From contig NZ_FNDP01000009.1 in NCBI RefSeq assembly GCF_900100545.1, forward strand, positions 1 through 64,000: 64,000 nt of DNA. The letters are read 5' to 3'. The stretch is from Pseudobutyrivibrio sp. 49. Its GTDB lineage: Bacteria > Bacillota > Clostridia > Lachnospirales > Lachnospiraceae. Made by a program: the position numbers and the translations under genes. The notes beneath the pieces were generated by a model. The model saw nothing but the letters and a program-made list of their open reading frames with translations. It was not told where the DNA came from and made no database searches. Below, one piece after another: positions 53,601-63,562 of this stretch. The first letter of the stretch is position 1. Each line of letters starts with the position of its first letter.

Positions 53601-54977
53601 GCCTTTTACTGTATTTCCTGTGAAGTATGCAAAAAGGTAATCTGTAGTCTTTTCCTGCTTCTTCTTAGCCTTAACAGTAACCTCAAATTCCTTTTCCTTC
53701 TCTTCACCATCCTTGGATACAGTAGCTGTAAGAATTACCTTTGTATCCTCAGACTGTCTTGTAACTACGCCTGCTGGTGTAGATGCGTAATCATCATTCT
53801 TTGTAGCCTTATCTGTGATTACATCTGTGTCACTCGACTTCCATGTAATCTTTGAACCATATTTTCCTTCTGAAGGAAGAGTGATGTTTCCTCTTACATC
53901 ATCAGCCTGGAAAATCTCAAGAGCATCATAATCTGCCTGAAGCTCATCCTCTACTACCTCTGGCTCCTCAGGCTTTTCTGCAATCTTCTCCTCAAACTGT
54001 GAGAATAAATCAGCAACCTCTGAGGCATTCATTGCACCTTCGTAAATACGATAGTCATCGATATAACCGCCGAAGTATTCACCACCATCCCAATTAGCTT
54101 TACCAATCTGGAGTATACTGTTATCCTTCAGCATTTTTGACATATCTGTGTCGAAGCTGTAATCATGCTTTGCTTCTTTTAGTTTTCCGTTTTCATATAC
54201 TGCTGTATAGTCCTTTCCAAGAACCACAACAATATGATCCCATTCTTTCTTAATTCCATTTACAGAAAGCTGACCTGGGCGATCATTGTTATTTGAATTG
54301 TATCTTTCAACAGTAATATTGTTGCCTACATCAAGGACTCCAAGATACTTTTCACTTCTGTACACCTGGCTATTTTTATTTGGAGCCGCAAAGAATGTCC
54401 AACTTTTTCCACTTTTATCTGCCTGTCTTAGGTAAGAAATTGTAATTTCATTTTCCCCGGTTAACAGGCTGTCGCCATTGCTTTTCTCTACTTCAAGATA
54501 AGCATTCTCCCCATTGAAGTATGCTGCATTCTTAACAAGCTCAGTATCTGCCACCTTTACACCGTGGTTTACTGCCTTTGCTCCCGCTCCCTCAAAGCCT
54601 GACTCTTCATTGTCGAAATCAAAGGATGCAATAAGCTTGATTTCATCATCCTTATCTTCTTCAGAGTCTTCCTGCTTCTTCAGCTCTTTTTCATCTGACA
54701 CTTCCTCAGATTCAGTTTCAGATTCTTCAGTCTCCTCGACCTCTGCTACATCTGTCTCTACTACATCTGTCTCTTCCGTCACTTCTGTCTCGTCTACTTC
54801 ATCTTCAACCTTTGAATCAGCTTCCACCTTCTCCTCAACTAATTCATCGGTTTCGTCACGAGTCTCGGCTACAGTTTCCTCTGCATTTACAACCATGCCT
54901 ATATCACTACCAATAGTTGTAATGGCCATAGCCGAGCAAAGAGCAACAGACATAACTTTGCTCTTAACCCCTTTCAT
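47631..54977 (-). CDS. Giant cell-surface multi-domain glycosidase: GH43, GH30 and GH43_24-type catalytic domains
   Basis: A 2448-residue exported protein. Order: signal peptide (1-32); Thr/Glu/Val acidic stretch (35-112); LamG-like domain (112-325); Ig-like domain (350-437); first GH43 (445-745, RDPFV with D494); sandwich module A (772-942); GH30 (957-1480, acid/base E1166 in MNEP, nucleophile E1267 in MSEVDG); CBM32-like discoidin domain (1508-1642); second GH43 (1650-2015, ERPKF E1773, REAPAVF E1900, DTQST Q1957); Ig-like domain (2030-2095); module A' (2098-2266); Pro/Ser/Thr then acidic linker (2270-2410); C-terminal helix and basic tail (2418-2448). There is no LPXTG motif. The second GH43 matches exo-beta-1,3-galactanases that use Gln in place of Asp, and the GH30 matches beta-1,6-galactanases; together they suggest digestion of plant arabinogalactan. 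Confidence 0.9.
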   Translation of the reverse strand: MKGVKSKVMSVALCSAMAITTIGSDIGMVVNAEETVAETRDETDELVEEKVEADSKVEDEVDETEVTEETDVVETDVAEVEETEESETESEEVSDEKELKKQEDSEEDKDDEIKLIASFDFDNEESGFEGAGAKAVNHGVKVADTELVKNAAYFNGENAYLEVEKSNGDSLLTGENEITISYLRQADKSGKSWTFFAAPNKNSQVYRSEKYLGVLDVGNNITVERYNSNNNDRPGQLSVNGIKKEWDHIVVVLGKDYTAVYENGKLKEAKHDYSFDTDMSKMLKDNSILQIGKANWDGGEYFGGYIDDYRIYEGAMNASEVADLFSQFEEKIAEKPEEPEVVEDELQADYDALEIFQADDVRGNITLPSEGKYGSKITWKSSDTDVITDKATKNDDYASTPAGVVTRQSEDTKVILTATVSKDGEEKEKEFEVTVKAKKKQEKTTDYLFAYFTGNTVKGENIFFAVSNDGLNYSELNDGKDVLTSTKGEKGLRDPFVMRSHEGDKFYLIATDLSIGRNGDWTRAQKSGSQAIMVWESKDLIHWGNQRMVTLTDTIEAGCTWAPEAYYDEITGEYVVFWASKTTADNYGLQRIYYSKTRDFNTFTEPKVWIDRKTVSTIDTTIVSGNDGYLYRISKNEGGGTLPDGTKLTASTVYMERSKSIFGEWEKVDSPSLEGIQGVEGPTAFKFNKDDVEEDTWCVLLDHFGGSGYKPVITTDIAKGKFKTPEEYALPSAPRHGTVLNITSEEYDALVKEYGIKEPEKDPLDMENIPDDVLYFIDSGANSSTKFNKISDKFGVLNETPDAIYGEDSSWGIVNEDEANCGKYTSSSDDVFSDGWWARGDKNCEYIVPLSEGEYVATGIFNEWWSVTRPMNFYVTYKDDKGKEVKSDVTTVKLSGSEPRIIDKVEFKVENVAKTTEVHFVVTPEKSGDPDPVISGLMISGTAQKAEVVEEKAFDTEIKLNPSQSTRFNDTDEDGFGEFQGWGTSLCWWANRIGYNSKLTKKAAEAIFGDKGLRLNIGRYNVGGGDDPIHNHIIRSDSGVPGYCVDVTKMDLSKHKLSYYQEKFDRADRTSGYAWNYDWSADNNQVNVLVAAAKASGDDFIAEAFSNSPPYFMTESGCSSGNKNANDDNLREDCVTAFACYMADVIEHLDKADNGVSFQSATPMNEPYTNYWQANSNKQEGCHFDIGESQSRVLVALNKELEKKGLNIIISASDETSIDTAIDSYNALSDEAKDVVTRIDTHTYSGSKRSALAKTAVNGGENLWMSEVDGSFTGGQDAGEMSAAIGMGARIATDIKGLDCTAWIMWNAIDMHVDSSDYGKSWVKKGSENDYLTVAAMEKAWASRTDKGYWGVAAADHDNSELILSKKYYGFGQYTRYIRPGMTIIGANSSTLAAYDPKNDQVVVVAINSAKKDKVAKIDLSGFDEITGKTKITAIRTSGSLEDGENWADVTDSDEISLSKAESAAFANLLGNSITTYIIDGIHYSGSGNGQQTAEKKTRTGAELAKLEEIKIERSMVSGSKPWADSADVDKAIDSNLHTYFDGLESGYLLVDLGKEEEIAAFSFAPRKGYTDRMLGGCFYGSKDGEKYTLLHEISSTEAPTAEVLTNVFAEEFQSKSNTFRYIKYEPADGACANIAEIKLYRELTGDNKTTYSTISGTNGDVRYDNNGQVIQAHGGQIQQLTIDGVKKYYWIGEDKTSDYMPCPGVHMYSSTDLYNWKDEGLVLRTMTSEEDFDKDYFKSLYGGREDGKLSKEQKAIYTDLWAGTAEGGSVIERPKFLYNEKTGKYVMFFHADGQSPYASGSSSNYAKAKLGIAVSDTVNGPYKLLGTYLLHQDTGYDYGWDNENGHVRDMNVFKDDDGTAYVIYSSDGNANMYIAKLNDEYTGLEGDEYTVNFVGASREAPAVFKRDGKYYMITSGCTGWAPNAAQYAVADSMLGEWSVKGNPCTDEGASTTYDTQSTCVVDLGKGRYMYMGDRWSNPDKGYLLRDSRYVWLPIEFTSDGGIRIFRYNDWDLSIFDSLKSYDIVTSLPTVVASVKELKENLPTDIEIKYQGEEETIKIPVVWDSIEADDNAIGEMEVSGLMENGRTIKFTANVVNDKLIYFFDCASTNADGQKIDNSFFNKVQNMQGKVLRNDETDQAYTSENHAGYTGNFTDDLGVKYSSDDIWGHGFWARSNKNIDYSFDLEAGKYAVDLGVSEWWNTTRPLRITVTDGDKEIAVKDFTLKYSDVENQQTVLFELEKKATVTVSLSKTGSADGVLSWIALIKTDLVKAEPTPEPTPTPTPAPQPSTSGSTGGSSSSASSGSSSSSSGSSTSTASSTTTTVSTNTEAVTVPETQVPLAGDTNKPKTNGSTKKQTKTEETAEEEVAEEEEVTEETSTEASEESSEVEETTPETSEETKEISEEEAPKSVLDKRDTSFAQKVAAVIVVLGAIAVIAYTTLLRKRNLKK

Positions 54978-55177
54978 ACATGTCCTCCATTCTCTTCATA
55001 TTTTTTAGGGATGAGTTGGGTGTAAATCTCATCCCCTTATTTATTCTCATAGAAAATGGTAAAGACAAACCTAGATTAAGTAAATAGAATTTCTTTCACA
55101 GTTTCTTCACATATATCTAAAATTTTTCCCACTTGACTTTTCAGCAGATTAAAAACGACTAAAAAATGCGCAAAAAA

Positions 55178-55207
55178 AGACTCAGGCTTTTGTTTTAGCC
55201 TGAGTCT
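55178..55207 (-). terminator. Terminator after the sigma-28-linked small protein gene
   Basis: Perfect 11-bp stem (55178-55188 with 55197-55207), followed on the minus strand by TTTTTTG. Confidence 0.88.
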
Positions 55208-55219
55208 GATGAATCCAGA

Positions 55220-55528
55220 TTATAATGTGAAGTTTTCTAATCCCTTGTCATCAGCCTTCGCAACCTCTGTATTGGTCTTTACCAAATACTGATAACGATG
55301 GATTGCTGTATCCTTTTCCATATCGCCAACTGCCTTAGCGATATTCTTTGCTGCAACCTTACCTGCCTCACTAATTGAAAGAGAAGCAGCTATGTCTCTG
55401 TCATTGCCAGCCACCTGAATTCCTTCTTCAACTTTGCTATCAGCAGCTGAAGAAATCATTCCTGATACAACCTTATTTATATTCTTTTCATAAAACCCAT
55501 CTGATGGGCGAATTCCCGAAATATTCAT
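55220..55528 (-). CDS. Small soluble protein of unknown function, probably in the flagellar regulon
   Basis: A 102-residue protein, start MNISGIRPSDGFYEKN, rich in Ala, Lys, Asp and Glu, probably helical, without signal or membrane segments. It has a sigma-28-type promoter ending 33 bases before its ATG and a GGAG ribosome site, so it is likely made with the late flagellar genes. The N-terminal motif resembles small proteins in Lachnospiraceae flagellar clusters, from memory. It is far from the flagellin genes. Function unknown. Confidence 0.75.
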   Translation of the reverse strand: MNISGIRPSDGFYEKNINKVVSGMISSAADSKVEEGIQVAGNDRDIAASLSISEAGKVAAKNIAKAVGDMEKDTAIHRYQYLVKTNTEVAKADDKGLENFTL

Positions 55529-55560
55529 ATAACATCTCCGTATTTATCTTTGTACCCTAT

Positions 55561-55586
55561 ATATCGGACACAAGGATTAATACTTA
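55561..55586 (-). promoter_or_regulatory. Sigma-28-type promoter of the 102-residue protein gene
   Basis: TAAG (55586-55583), 14 bases, TCCGATAT (55568-55561) on the minus strand; the start of transcription would lie about 25 bases before the ATG. Same form as at 36136-36161. Confidence 0.7.
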
Positions 55587-55628
55587 ACTCCCTTTTGCAC
55601 TCTTCCCCAAAGGGGGCCGCTTGGTGCA

Positions 55629-56081
55629 TTATTTATCTAATACGCGCTTTAACTCATCCATGAAGGTATTAACATCCTTGAACTCGCGGTATACCGATGC
55701 AAATCTAACGTATGCAACTGGATCCACATTCTCAAGATGCTCCATAACGATTTCACCGATGCGTGTACTAGGAATCTCCTTTTCCTCAAGAGAGAAAATC
55801 TCTGTCTCGATTTCGTCTACCACCTTAGAAATCTGTGTTGCAGAAACTGGACGCTTTCTACATGCAATAAGAACGCCTTTCTCGACCTTTGCTCTGTCGT
55901 ATGGCTCTCTATTGTTATCCTTCTTGATAACAATAAGTGGAATAGTCTCTACCTTTTCATATGTAGTGAATCTCTTTCCACACTCTGGGCAAGAACGACG
56001 ACGTCTAATACTTGTATTGTCATCTGCAGGTCTCGAATCAATAACGCTAGTGTCTTGGCTTCCGCAAAATGGGCACTTCAT
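55629..56081 (-). CDS. nrdR: Transcriptional repressor NrdR
   Basis: A 150-residue repressor of ribonucleotide reductase genes. The zinc ribbon has CPFCGSQDT (3-11) and CPECGKRF (31-38). The ATP-cone domain follows (residues 49-135, KKDNNREPYDRAKVEKGVLI). Length is typical. It senses ATP/dATP and binds NrdR boxes before nrd operons, none of which is in the window. Confidence 0.97.
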   Translation of the reverse strand: MKCPFCGSQDTSVIDSRPADDNTSIRRRRSCPECGKRFTTYEKVETIPLIVIKKDNNREPYDRAKVEKGVLIACRKRPVSATQISKVVDEIETEIFSLEEKEIPSTRIGEIVMEHLENVDPVAYVRFASVYREFKDVNTFMDELKRVLDK

Positions 56082-56163
56082 TGCTTTTCCTCCAAATATT
56101 GAAATTTTCGTACCACAATATCTAGTAATATTTTAGCAAAGTGACCACAAGAACGCAACAGAA

Positions 56164-56193
56164 AAAGCCCCATGCTTTAAAGCATGGGGCTTT
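56164..56193 (-). terminator. Terminator after nifJ
   Basis: Near-continuous inverted repeat AAAGCCCCATGCTT... with a TTAA centre, 20 bases past the nifJ stop, T-rich on both flanks. Confidence 0.88.
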
Positions 56194-56212
56194 GATTTAA
56201 GCTATCTAAATC

Positions 56213-59200
56213 TTATGAATAAAGATCTACTAACTTCTTAAGGTGAGCGTAACGCTCCTTAGCTGTCTCCTCGTTGAGAGCGAAGAGTCTATCAGCACGC
56301 TCTGGGAATGCCTTTGTAAGACGAGCATAACGTGTCTCGTTCTTGAGGAAGTCCTGATACTTGCTGTAGTCACCTTCCTTAGAAGTAAGAGTGAATGGAT
56401 TCTTTCCTTCCTTCTTAAGGTCTGGGTTGAATGAGAAGAGGTTCCAGTAACCAGCCTCTACAGCCTTCTTCATCTCATCCTGGCAGTGGTTCATACCACC
56501 CTTAACACCGTGAAGCTCACATGGAGCGTATCCGATGATAAGTGAAGGTCCGTTGTAAGCTTCTGCCTCAGCAAGAACCTTAACAGCCTGTGCCATGTTT
56601 GCACCAAGTGCGATCTGAGCTACATATACATAACCGTATGACATAGCGATCTCAGAAAGAGACTTCTTAGACATCTCCTTACCTGAAGCAGCGAACTGGC
56701 AAACCTCACCGATGTTAGAAGCCTTAGAAGCCTGTCCACCAGTGTTAGAGTACATCTCTGTATCGAATACCATAACGTTAACGTTCTCACCAGAAGCAAG
56801 TACGTGATCAAGACCGCCGAATCCGATATCGTATGCCCAACCGTCACCACCGAAGATCCATACAGACTTCTTAGCGAGGTAATCCTTAAGAGCAAGTGCT
56901 GCCTTAGCGTCCTCAGAACCGTTCTTTGTAAGCTCAGCTACAAGTACGTCTGTTGCTGCACCGTTCTCACGTGTAGAGTTCATTGTCTCCTCGAACTTAG
57001 CAAATGCTGCCTTAAGCTCTGCAGAACCAGCCTCAGCTGCCTTCTTAGCAGACTCGATAGCGCGCTCGCGGAGGTACTTCTGTCCAACTTCCATACCTAA
57101 ACCGTGCTGTGCGTTATCCTCGAAGAGTGAGTTACACCATGCTGGACCCTTCTTAGAATCCTTGTTAACTGTGAATGGTGATGTAGCTGCAGGACCACCC
57201 CAAATTGAAGAACATCCTGTAGCGTTTGAAATATACATATGCTCACCGAAGAGCTGTGTAATAAGTCTTGCGTATGAAGTCTCTGCACAACCTGCACATG
57301 ATCCTGAGAACTCAAGGAGTGGCTGATTGAACTGAGAACCCTTAACTGTAAGGTCAGAACCTGCTGCTTCCTTACGTCCAACGTTAGCAACTAAGTAGTT
57401 GAATACTGGCTGCTCGTCTGCCTCGTCTGCCTGTGGAACCATTGTGATAGCACCAACTGGACAAACTGTTGTACACTCGCCGCATCCCATACAATCAAGT
57501 GGAGATACTGACATTGTGTACTTGTACTCTGAAGCCTTTGGCTTTGTATCAGCAAGCTTAATGTTTGCTGGAGCTGCCTTAACCTCATCCTCTGAAAGCA
57601 TGTAAGGACGGATTGTAGCGTGTGAACATACGAATGCACACTGGTTACACTGGATACACTTCTCTGGATCCCATGTAGGAACTGTTACAGCTGTACCACG
57701 CTTCTCGTAAGCAGCAGCACCAAGCTCGAACTGTCCGTTTGGATTTCCTGAGAATGCAGATACTGGAAGTGAATCTCCATCCATCTTAGAGATAGGCTCA
57801 AGGAGATCCTTAACCATCTTAACAACCTCTGGACGACCCTCAAGTGCTGGCTTAGCAGGATCAGCTGCTGGGTTCTTCCATGAATCTGGAACGTTAACCT
57901 TGTGTACAGCGTCAACACCAGCGTCGATAGCGTTGTAGTTCATGTTTACAACATCGTCACCCTTCTTACCGTATGACTTCTTAGCAGCCTGCTTCATGTA
58001 ATCAACAGCCTCATCGATAGGCATTACATCAGCGAGCTTGAAGAATGCTGACTGAAGGATTGTGTTTGTTCTCTTACCCATACCAATCTCGATAGCCTTA
58101 TCGATAGCATTGATTGTGTAGAGCTGGATGTTGTTATCAGCGATGTACTTCTTTGCCTCAGCGTTGAGCTTCTGCTCGAGCTCTTCGTCTGACCACTGGC
58201 AGTTGATCATGAATACTCCGCCTGGCTTAACGTCCTGAACCATCTTCATGCCCTGTGTAACGTAAGCTGGGTTGTGGCAAGCAACGAAGTCAGCCTGATT
58301 GATATAGTATGGAGACTTGATTGGGTTGTCACCAAATCTAAGGTGAGAAATAGTAACACCACCAGTCTTCTTTGAATCATACTGGAAGTATGCCTGGATA
58401 AACTTATCTGTGTGGTCACCGATGATCTTTGTAGAGTTCTTGTTAGCACCTACAGTACCATCACCGCCGAGACCCCAGAACTTGCACTCCTTAGTACCAG
58501 GAGCTGAAGTGATAGGAGCTGGCTTAACCTCTGGAAGTGAAAGGTTAGTAACATCATCAACGATACCGATTGTGAATCTAGCCTTAGGAGCATCCTTCTC
58601 AAGTTCCTTGTATACAGCGAATACTGATGAAGGAGGAGTATCCTTAGAACCAAGACCATATCTACCACCGCAGATAGTGATGTCATTGAGACCTGCCTCA
58701 CGAAGTGTTGTAGCAACATCAAGGTAAAGAGGATCTGCAAGAGCACCTGGCTCCTTTGTTCTATCAAGGATAGCAATCTTCTTAACTGTCTTAGGAAGTG
58801 CAGCAAGGAATGCCTCTGAAGACCAAGGTCTGTAAAGACGTACCTTAAGTACACCAACCTTCTCGCCGTGTGCGTTGAGGTAATCAATAACCTCTTCTGC
58901 AACGTCGTTGATAGAACCCATAGCGATGATGATTCTATCAGCATCAGCAGCACCATAGTAGTTGAAAAGCTTGTAATCTGTACCAAGCTTAGCATTTACC
59001 TTGTCCATGTACTTCTGAACAACTGCTGGGAAGTTATCATAGTATGTATTGCATGCTTCTCTGTGCTGGAAGAAAACATCACCGTTCTCATGAGAACCAC
59101 GCATTGTAGGATGCTCTGGATTAAGTGCACGAGCACGGAACTCGTTGATAGCATCCATGTTAACCATCTCTTTAAGATCTGCATAATCCCACTTCTCGAT

Positions 59201-59746
59201 CTTCTGGATTTCGTGTGATGTACGGAAACCATCGAAGAAGTTAAGTACAGGTACCTTACCCTCGATAGCTGCAAGGTGAGCTACTGGAGCAAGATCCATA
59301 ACTTCCTGTGGATTTGTCTCGCATAACATAGCGAAACCTGTCTGACGACAAGCGTAAACATCTGAGTGATCACCAAAGATGTTAAGTGACTGTGTAGCAA
59401 CTGTACGAGCTGATACATCGAATACACAAGGAAGCTGCTCAGCAGCGATCTTGTACATATTAGGGATCATAAGAAGAAGACCCTGTGAAGCTGTGAATGT
59501 AGTTGTGAGTGCACCTGCACCAAGTGAACCGTGAACGGCACCTGCAGCACCTGCCTCAGACTCCATCTCTACAACCTTTACCTGATTTCCAAAAATATTC
59601 TCAAGGCCTGCTGCTGACCACTGGTCAACGAAATCGGCCATTGGGCTGGATGGTGTGATAGGGTAAATAGCAGCAACATCTGTAAACGCATAAGCAACGT
59701 GTGCTGCAGCCTGGTTACCATCCATAGACTGTTTTGCTCTTGGCAT
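56213..59746 (-). CDS. nifJ: Pyruvate:ferredoxin (flavodoxin) oxidoreductase
   Basis: A 1177-residue single-chain PFOR that oxidises pyruvate to acetyl-CoA and CO2 with ferredoxin reduction, central to the anaerobic carbon metabolism. The N-terminal domain has AVAYAFTDVAAIYPITPSSP. Two [4Fe-4S] motifs are CIQCNQCAFVC and CMGCGECTTVC near residue 690-760. TPP binding is marked by FGGDGWAYDIGFGG near 960 and a NATGCSSIWG segment. The ATG at 59746 follows AAGGAGG eight bases upstream; a 10-residue longer frame lacks this. Single gene with terminator. Confidence 0.97.
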   Translation of the reverse strand: MPRAKQSMDGNQAAAHVAYAFTDVAAIYPITPSSPMADFVDQWSAAGLENIFGNQVKVVEMESEAGAAGAVHGSLGAGALTTTFTASQGLLLMIPNMYKIAAEQLPCVFDVSARTVATQSLNIFGDHSDVYACRQTGFAMLCETNPQEVMDLAPVAHLAAIEGKVPVLNFFDGFRTSHEIQKIEKWDYADLKEMVNMDAINEFRARALNPEHPTMRGSHENGDVFFQHREACNTYYDNFPAVVQKYMDKVNAKLGTDYKLFNYYGAADADRIIIAMGSINDVAEEVIDYLNAHGEKVGVLKVRLYRPWSSEAFLAALPKTVKKIAILDRTKEPGALADPLYLDVATTLREAGLNDITICGGRYGLGSKDTPPSSVFAVYKELEKDAPKARFTIGIVDDVTNLSLPEVKPAPITSAPGTKECKFWGLGGDGTVGANKNSTKIIGDHTDKFIQAYFQYDSKKTGGVTISHLRFGDNPIKSPYYINQADFVACHNPAYVTQGMKMVQDVKPGGVFMINCQWSDEELEQKLNAEAKKYIADNNIQLYTINAIDKAIEIGMGKRTNTILQSAFFKLADVMPIDEAVDYMKQAAKKSYGKKGDDVVNMNYNAIDAGVDAVHKVNVPDSWKNPAADPAKPALEGRPEVVKMVKDLLEPISKMDGDSLPVSAFSGNPNGQFELGAAAYEKRGTAVTVPTWDPEKCIQCNQCAFVCSHATIRPYMLSEDEVKAAPANIKLADTKPKASEYKYTMSVSPLDCMGCGECTTVCPVGAITMVPQADEADEQPVFNYLVANVGRKEAAGSDLTVKGSQFNQPLLEFSGSCAGCAETSYARLITQLFGEHMYISNATGCSSIWGGPAATSPFTVNKDSKKGPAWCNSLFEDNAQHGLGMEVGQKYLRERAIESAKKAAEAGSAELKAAFAKFEETMNSTRENGAATDVLVAELTKNGSEDAKAALALKDYLAKKSVWIFGGDGWAYDIGFGGLDHVLASGENVNVMVFDTEMYSNTGGQASKASNIGEVCQFAASGKEMSKKSLSEIAMSYGYVYVAQIALGANMAQAVKVLAEAEAYNGPSLIIGYAPCELHGVKGGMNHCQDEMKKAVEAGYWNLFSFNPDLKKEGKNPFTLTSKEGDYSKYQDFLKNETRYARLTKAFPERADRLFALNEETAKERYAHLKKLVDLYS

Positions 59747-61561
<1,815 letters not shown>

Positions 61562-61575
61562 TAATAGAAATTATT

Positions 61576-61606
61576 AAAAGGTCCAGCCATAGCAGCTGGA
61601 CCTTTT
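61576..61606. terminator. Bidirectional terminator between guaB and the chemoreceptor gene
   Basis: Perfect 12-bp stem, 61576-61587 with 61595-61606, with A run and T run flanks. The two genes converge here. Confidence 0.9.
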
Positions 61607-61619
61607 AAGTATTATCGAT

Positions 61620-63386
61620 TTATTCTTCATCCGCAACGCTTGTGAAGCGTGATACCTCTTCCTGAAGACGCTGAGAAATGTCTCGGTTGGTCTCGGAGTC
61701 GTCGTGGATGGTGGTGATTGACTCAAGGATTCCTGAGGTGCTTTCTGTGGCCTCTGAAACACCCCGAGTACAGTCATTAATTACCTTTGAAATATGGTCA
61801 ATCTCTGATGTCATTTCACTGATTGTAGAATTCAGTACTACTGTGTTGTCATTTACGCTATCAAGAACTGCGTTGATATCTTCAGCATCCTGATAGTACT
61901 GCTTCGCAACATCCTCGAAGCCATCGTAATCAGCAAGTACTGTCTCACTTACATATGTTAGCATCTCGTTTGAATTATCTGCAAGAGCCTCAACGGCTGA
62001 GATAACCTGATTACTGATTTCCTGAATAGAATTAGCTGTCTCTTTACTGTGTTCAGCAAGCTGTCTGATTTCGTCAGCAACTACTGCGAAGCCCTTACCA
62101 GCTTCACCTGCACGGGCTGCCTCGATGGAAGCATTAAGAGCAAGAAGGTTTGTCTGTGCTGCAATTGAAAGGATGTCCTCAGTAAGGGTCTGAATCTGTT
62201 CAACATTCTTACTTTCTGCAATAGAATTCTCAAGTGTATCTTTAATAGAAGAAACCATTTCATTTGTGGACGCCTTCATCTTAACTGTCTTCTCTCGAAT
62301 AACTGTTGCATGCTCTTTGATTTCTGATACTCGGCTTGTTCCCTCATTAACCTGGTTAGATACATTACCTACCGCAGAATTTACATCACCTGCTTCATCG
62401 TTAAGTGAAAGGAGTGTATTGTTTGCTGTTTCCATGCTGGCTGAAAGCTCTTCCATAACTGCGGATACGTTACTTACATCATCCTTGGAAGCATTTACTA
62501 TACCAACAGTATTTTCAACAGAAGTGTAAATATTTCCCGACTCATCCTTTATAGTGAAGATAATCTTCTCTAAGGTTTCTAAGAAGTTGTTGATACCTGA
62601 TACAAGAACACCAACCTCATCCTTTGATTTATTATTGATTCTATGGGCAAGATTTGCATTTCCTGCATTCATTTCAGCAATCATACTATCAAGCTCCTTA
62701 GCTGAGCTTATAAGTGGATTGACTGATCTTCTTACTATGATTACAGCAAATGTGGTGGCAACAATCTGCATTATAATACCAAAGACTATAGACTGCTGTA
62801 CTCTTGTTTCATATTTTATGAGGGCTTCCTCATTTTCCTGCACAAGAAGCTCCAGCTTTTCACGCATGAGTCCTACATTTTCCTCGTACACTGTCACATA
62901 TTCATGTGCTCCGGCAAAATAAGTGGTCATAGCATCGCTAAATTTGCCTTCATAAAAGCTTGCTTCCATCTTTTTATATTCAGCAAGAAAGCTATTGGCT
63001 GCATTACTCATTGTCTGATACTGCTCTGTAAACTCAGGGTCATTTATAGCATCCACATGAGTCTTCAAATCAGCAACAGCCTCTGCAACAAGCTGATATT
63101 CTCCTTCGCCTACACCGATGATTGTGTCTCTTGTGGCAGTATCAGTCCAGTTGTCCTGGTACATATAATTCATGGTCTCAAGAATGAAAATTCTCTTAAC
63201 CAGATTTTGTAAGTTAGTATTGGCATTACCAAAGTCTCGCTCTACCAACAAATATGTCTGGGACATCATGTTGGCAGTGGTAACAGCTGACCTGAAATTG
63301 AAGCCTATAAAGGCTATACCAAACACCATTACCAAATCAAGAAGAACAATGCTGGCCATAATCTTTGCTTTCATGCTACTTTTCAT
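61620..63386 (-). CDS. Methyl-accepting chemotaxis protein
   Basis: A 588-residue transmembrane chemoreceptor. It has an N-terminal membrane helix (about 8-32), an extracytoplasmic helical sensor domain (about 33-200; 4-helix-bundle type), a second membrane helix (about 205-227), a HAMP segment, and the signalling domain with the conserved hairpin tip around [22 protein letters not shown]. The ATG at 63386 follows AAGGAG by eight bases. There is no C-terminal receptor-tether motif. It feeds CheA and CheW, which are not in the window. No sigma-28-type promoter seen upstream. Confidence 0.93.
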   Translation of the reverse strand: MKSSMKAKIMASIVLLDLVMVFGIAFIGFNFRSAVTTANMMSQTYLLVERDFGNANTNLQNLVKRIFILETMNYMYQDNWTDTATRDTIIGVGEGEYQLVAEAVADLKTHVDAINDPEFTEQYQTMSNAANSFLAEYKKMEASFYEGKFSDAMTTYFAGAHEYVTVYEENVGLMREKLELLVQENEEALIKYETRVQQSIVFGIIMQIVATTFAVIIVRRSVNPLISSAKELDSMIAEMNAGNANLAHRINNKSKDEVGVLVSGINNFLETLEKIIFTIKDESGNIYTSVENTVGIVNASKDDVSNVSAVMEELSASMETANNTLLSLNDEAGDVNSAVGNVSNQVNEGTSRVSEIKEHATVIREKTVKMKASTNEMVSSIKDTLENSIAESKNVEQIQTLTEDILSIAAQTNLLALNASIEAARAGEAGKGFAVVADEIRQLAEHSKETANSIQEISNQVISAVEALADNSNEMLTYVSETVLADYDGFEDVAKQYYQDAEDINAVLDSVNDNTVVLNSTISEMTSEIDHISKVINDCTRGVSEATESTSGILESITTIHDDSETNRDISQRLQEEVSRFTSVADEE

Positions 63387-63457
63387 GCTAAACACTCCTT
63401 AAAAAAACAGCTTGTTTATTCTCCCATGCCTAAAGTAAGCTAGCATGATTTTAGCAA

Positions 63458-63488
63458 AAAAAATCTCCCAATGTGTGGGAGATTTTTT
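63458..63488 (-). terminator. Terminator of the gene entering from the right edge
   Basis: 13-bp stem (63458-63470 with 63476-63488), T-rich on the minus-strand 3' side. It ends the partial gene at 63563-64000. Confidence 0.85.
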
Positions 63489-63562
63489 AACAAATTGCGA
63501 ATATATTGTGAGCAATTATATTTTGCAACACTATAAATATTACATAGCTTAATTGACACCTG

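Noticed and set aside
54514-55008. A 164-residue serine-rich plus-strand frame opposite the start of the giant glycosidase.
   Set aside because: It is the antisense of the acidic Glu/Thr/Val repeats; composition is a by-product of that low-complexity stretch.
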